From Halocatena marina (GTDB lineage Archaea; Halobacteriota; Halobacteria; Halobacteriales; Haloarculaceae): a stretch of 64,000 bases of DNA. The translations under genes and the position numbers were made by a program. Of this stretch, positions 63,484 to 64,000 are shown piece after piece; the first letter of the stretch is position 1; each line of letters begins with the position of its first letter. Under the pieces are notes generated by a model that did not search any database, had not been told where the DNA came from, and saw only the letters and a list, made by a program, of their open reading frames with translations. The stretch is from contig NZ_CP109785.1 of assembly GCF_025913575.1 (NCBI RefSeq), positions 1,612,001 through 1,676,000 on the forward strand. Direction: 5' to 3'.

Positions 63484-63607
63484 GGTCCGTTGTGCCATCA
63501 CAACCGATTTGCTATGATATATAATTTTTGGTATTTAGTACACAGTATGTGATACAGTATCCAAGTTGAGCTCTGGGGCTCCTTATTTGAGCTGCGACCG
63601 TCGTTTG

Positions 63608-64000
63608 CTACAGTACGATCCGTTGTCCTGACTCGTCGCTCCGTTGGACCGCATCGATGATCCGCTGGACTGCAGCACCGTCCTCGAAATCAGGACTGTG
63701 TTTGCCGTCCGACTCGATCGCGGTGAGGAACTCGTAGTGTTCGTGAACGAACGTGTGCTCCCAGCCAATGACGTGGCCCGGCGGCCACCAGACATCGCCG
63801 TACGGATCGTCGTCGTTGGTGACAAGCACCGTCTGGAAGCCGCGGTCGTCACCGTGGTGAACTTCGAGTTCGTTGAGCCGCGCGAGATCAAATTTCACAG
63901 CACCATCAGTTCCGTGGACTTCGAAGTTGTTGTTGTTCGTCTCCCCGTGTGCCTGCCGACTCGCCTGCAGAATCCCCATCGCGCCGTTCTCGAAGTCGAC
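63608..64000 (-). CDS. Gfo/Idh/MocA-family oxidoreductase (C-terminal part, runs off right edge)
   Basis: The minus-strand frame is open at base 64000, so only ~130 C-terminal residues are seen. They start in the FENGAMGILQASRQAHGE segment and continue with FEVHGTDGAVKFDLARLNEL, ending with AVQRIIDAVQRSDESGQRIV. This is the usual C-terminal domain of Gfo/Idh/MocA dehydrogenases. Together with the enzyme at 53504 it suggests two oxidation steps in the locus. Its stop is at 63608, ~100 bp before the SBP gene starts. Confidence 0.9.
   Translation of the reverse strand, partial: VDFENGAMGILQASRQAHGETNNNNFEVHGTDGAVKFDLARLNELEVHHGDDRGFQTVLVTNDDDPYGDVWWPPGHVIGWEHTFVHEHYEFLTAIESDGKHSPDFEDGAAVQRIIDAVQRSDESGQRIVL

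Noticed and set aside
1..64000. tRNA, rRNA, CRISPR array or complete insertion sequence
   Set aside because: I found no T-loop motif, no spaced repeat array and no intact transposase or matching terminal repeats, though without a search tool a tRNA could be missed.

Overview
The window reads as chromosome of a halophilic archaeon (class Halobacteria). The predicted proteins are strongly acidic. Exported proteins carry twin-arginine signals with lipoboxes. Several genes start just downstream of an archaeal TATA box with no room for a ribosome binding site. Many proteins belong to families I know only from haloarchaea (HalOD1, DUF7504-, DUF7344-, DUF7503-, DUF5828- and DUF2391-like). Coding DNA is moderately GC-rich and intergenic DNA clearly AT-rich. 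No rRNA, tRNA or CRISPR array was recognised. I cannot name the genus from sequence alone.

Layout. 1-4.6 kb: edge-truncated DUF2391 membrane protein, flavin split-barrel protein, NUDIX hydrolase, winged-helix regulator, and a tightly overlapped GNAT / unknown / HAD operon. 4.8-5.7 kb: a decayed lipoprotein gene and a decayed transposase. 6-15.3 kb: cyclase-family protein, DUF364 protein, SPFH/band-7 protein, a truncated PQQ-propeller lipoprotein, a frameshifted small membrane gene, AI-2E-type transporter, DUF389 membrane protein and two UspA genes. 15.5-20.7 kb: a 1749-residue secreted subtilisin-like protease with dockerin, CARDB and carboxypeptidase-regulatory-like repeats and an inserted amidotransferase-like domain. 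21-27.4 kb: small membrane proteins with palindromic promoters, a SnoaL-like protein, a GlcD-type FAD oxidase and an MFS transporter. 27.9-34 kb: the most unusual block. It holds a DUF7503-like micro-protein and an operon of a HalOD1-DUF7504 protein, a CHAT (caspase-like) protease and a translationally coupled small protein with an apparent frameshift. A DUF7344-type regulator and a CAP-domain protein lie beside it. 34-45 kb: DHH phosphoesterase, DUF5828, PiT phosphate transporter, M20 deacylase, two surface-glycan glycosyltransferases and an S9 peptidase. 45.2-51 kb: DUF3311 + sodium:solute symporter + hydantoinase A + hydantoinase B, which looks like an uptake-and-hydrolysis cassette for a cyclic amide. 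52.6-64 kb: a probable carbohydrate locus with a sugar-phosphate isomerase/epimerase, two Gfo/Idh/MocA dehydrogenases, a Tat-exported glucoamylase-like (GH144-type) enzyme and a complete Dpp/Opp-type ABC importer.

How genes work together. The 52.6-64 kb locus can be read as extracellular glycan cleavage, ABC uptake, then intracellular oxidation and isomerisation. A near-perfect operator sits between the TATA box and the start of the permease operon. The CHAT block can be read as regulator, sensor-like HalOD1 protein, protease and small partner or target proteins. Both readings are inference from context and domains.
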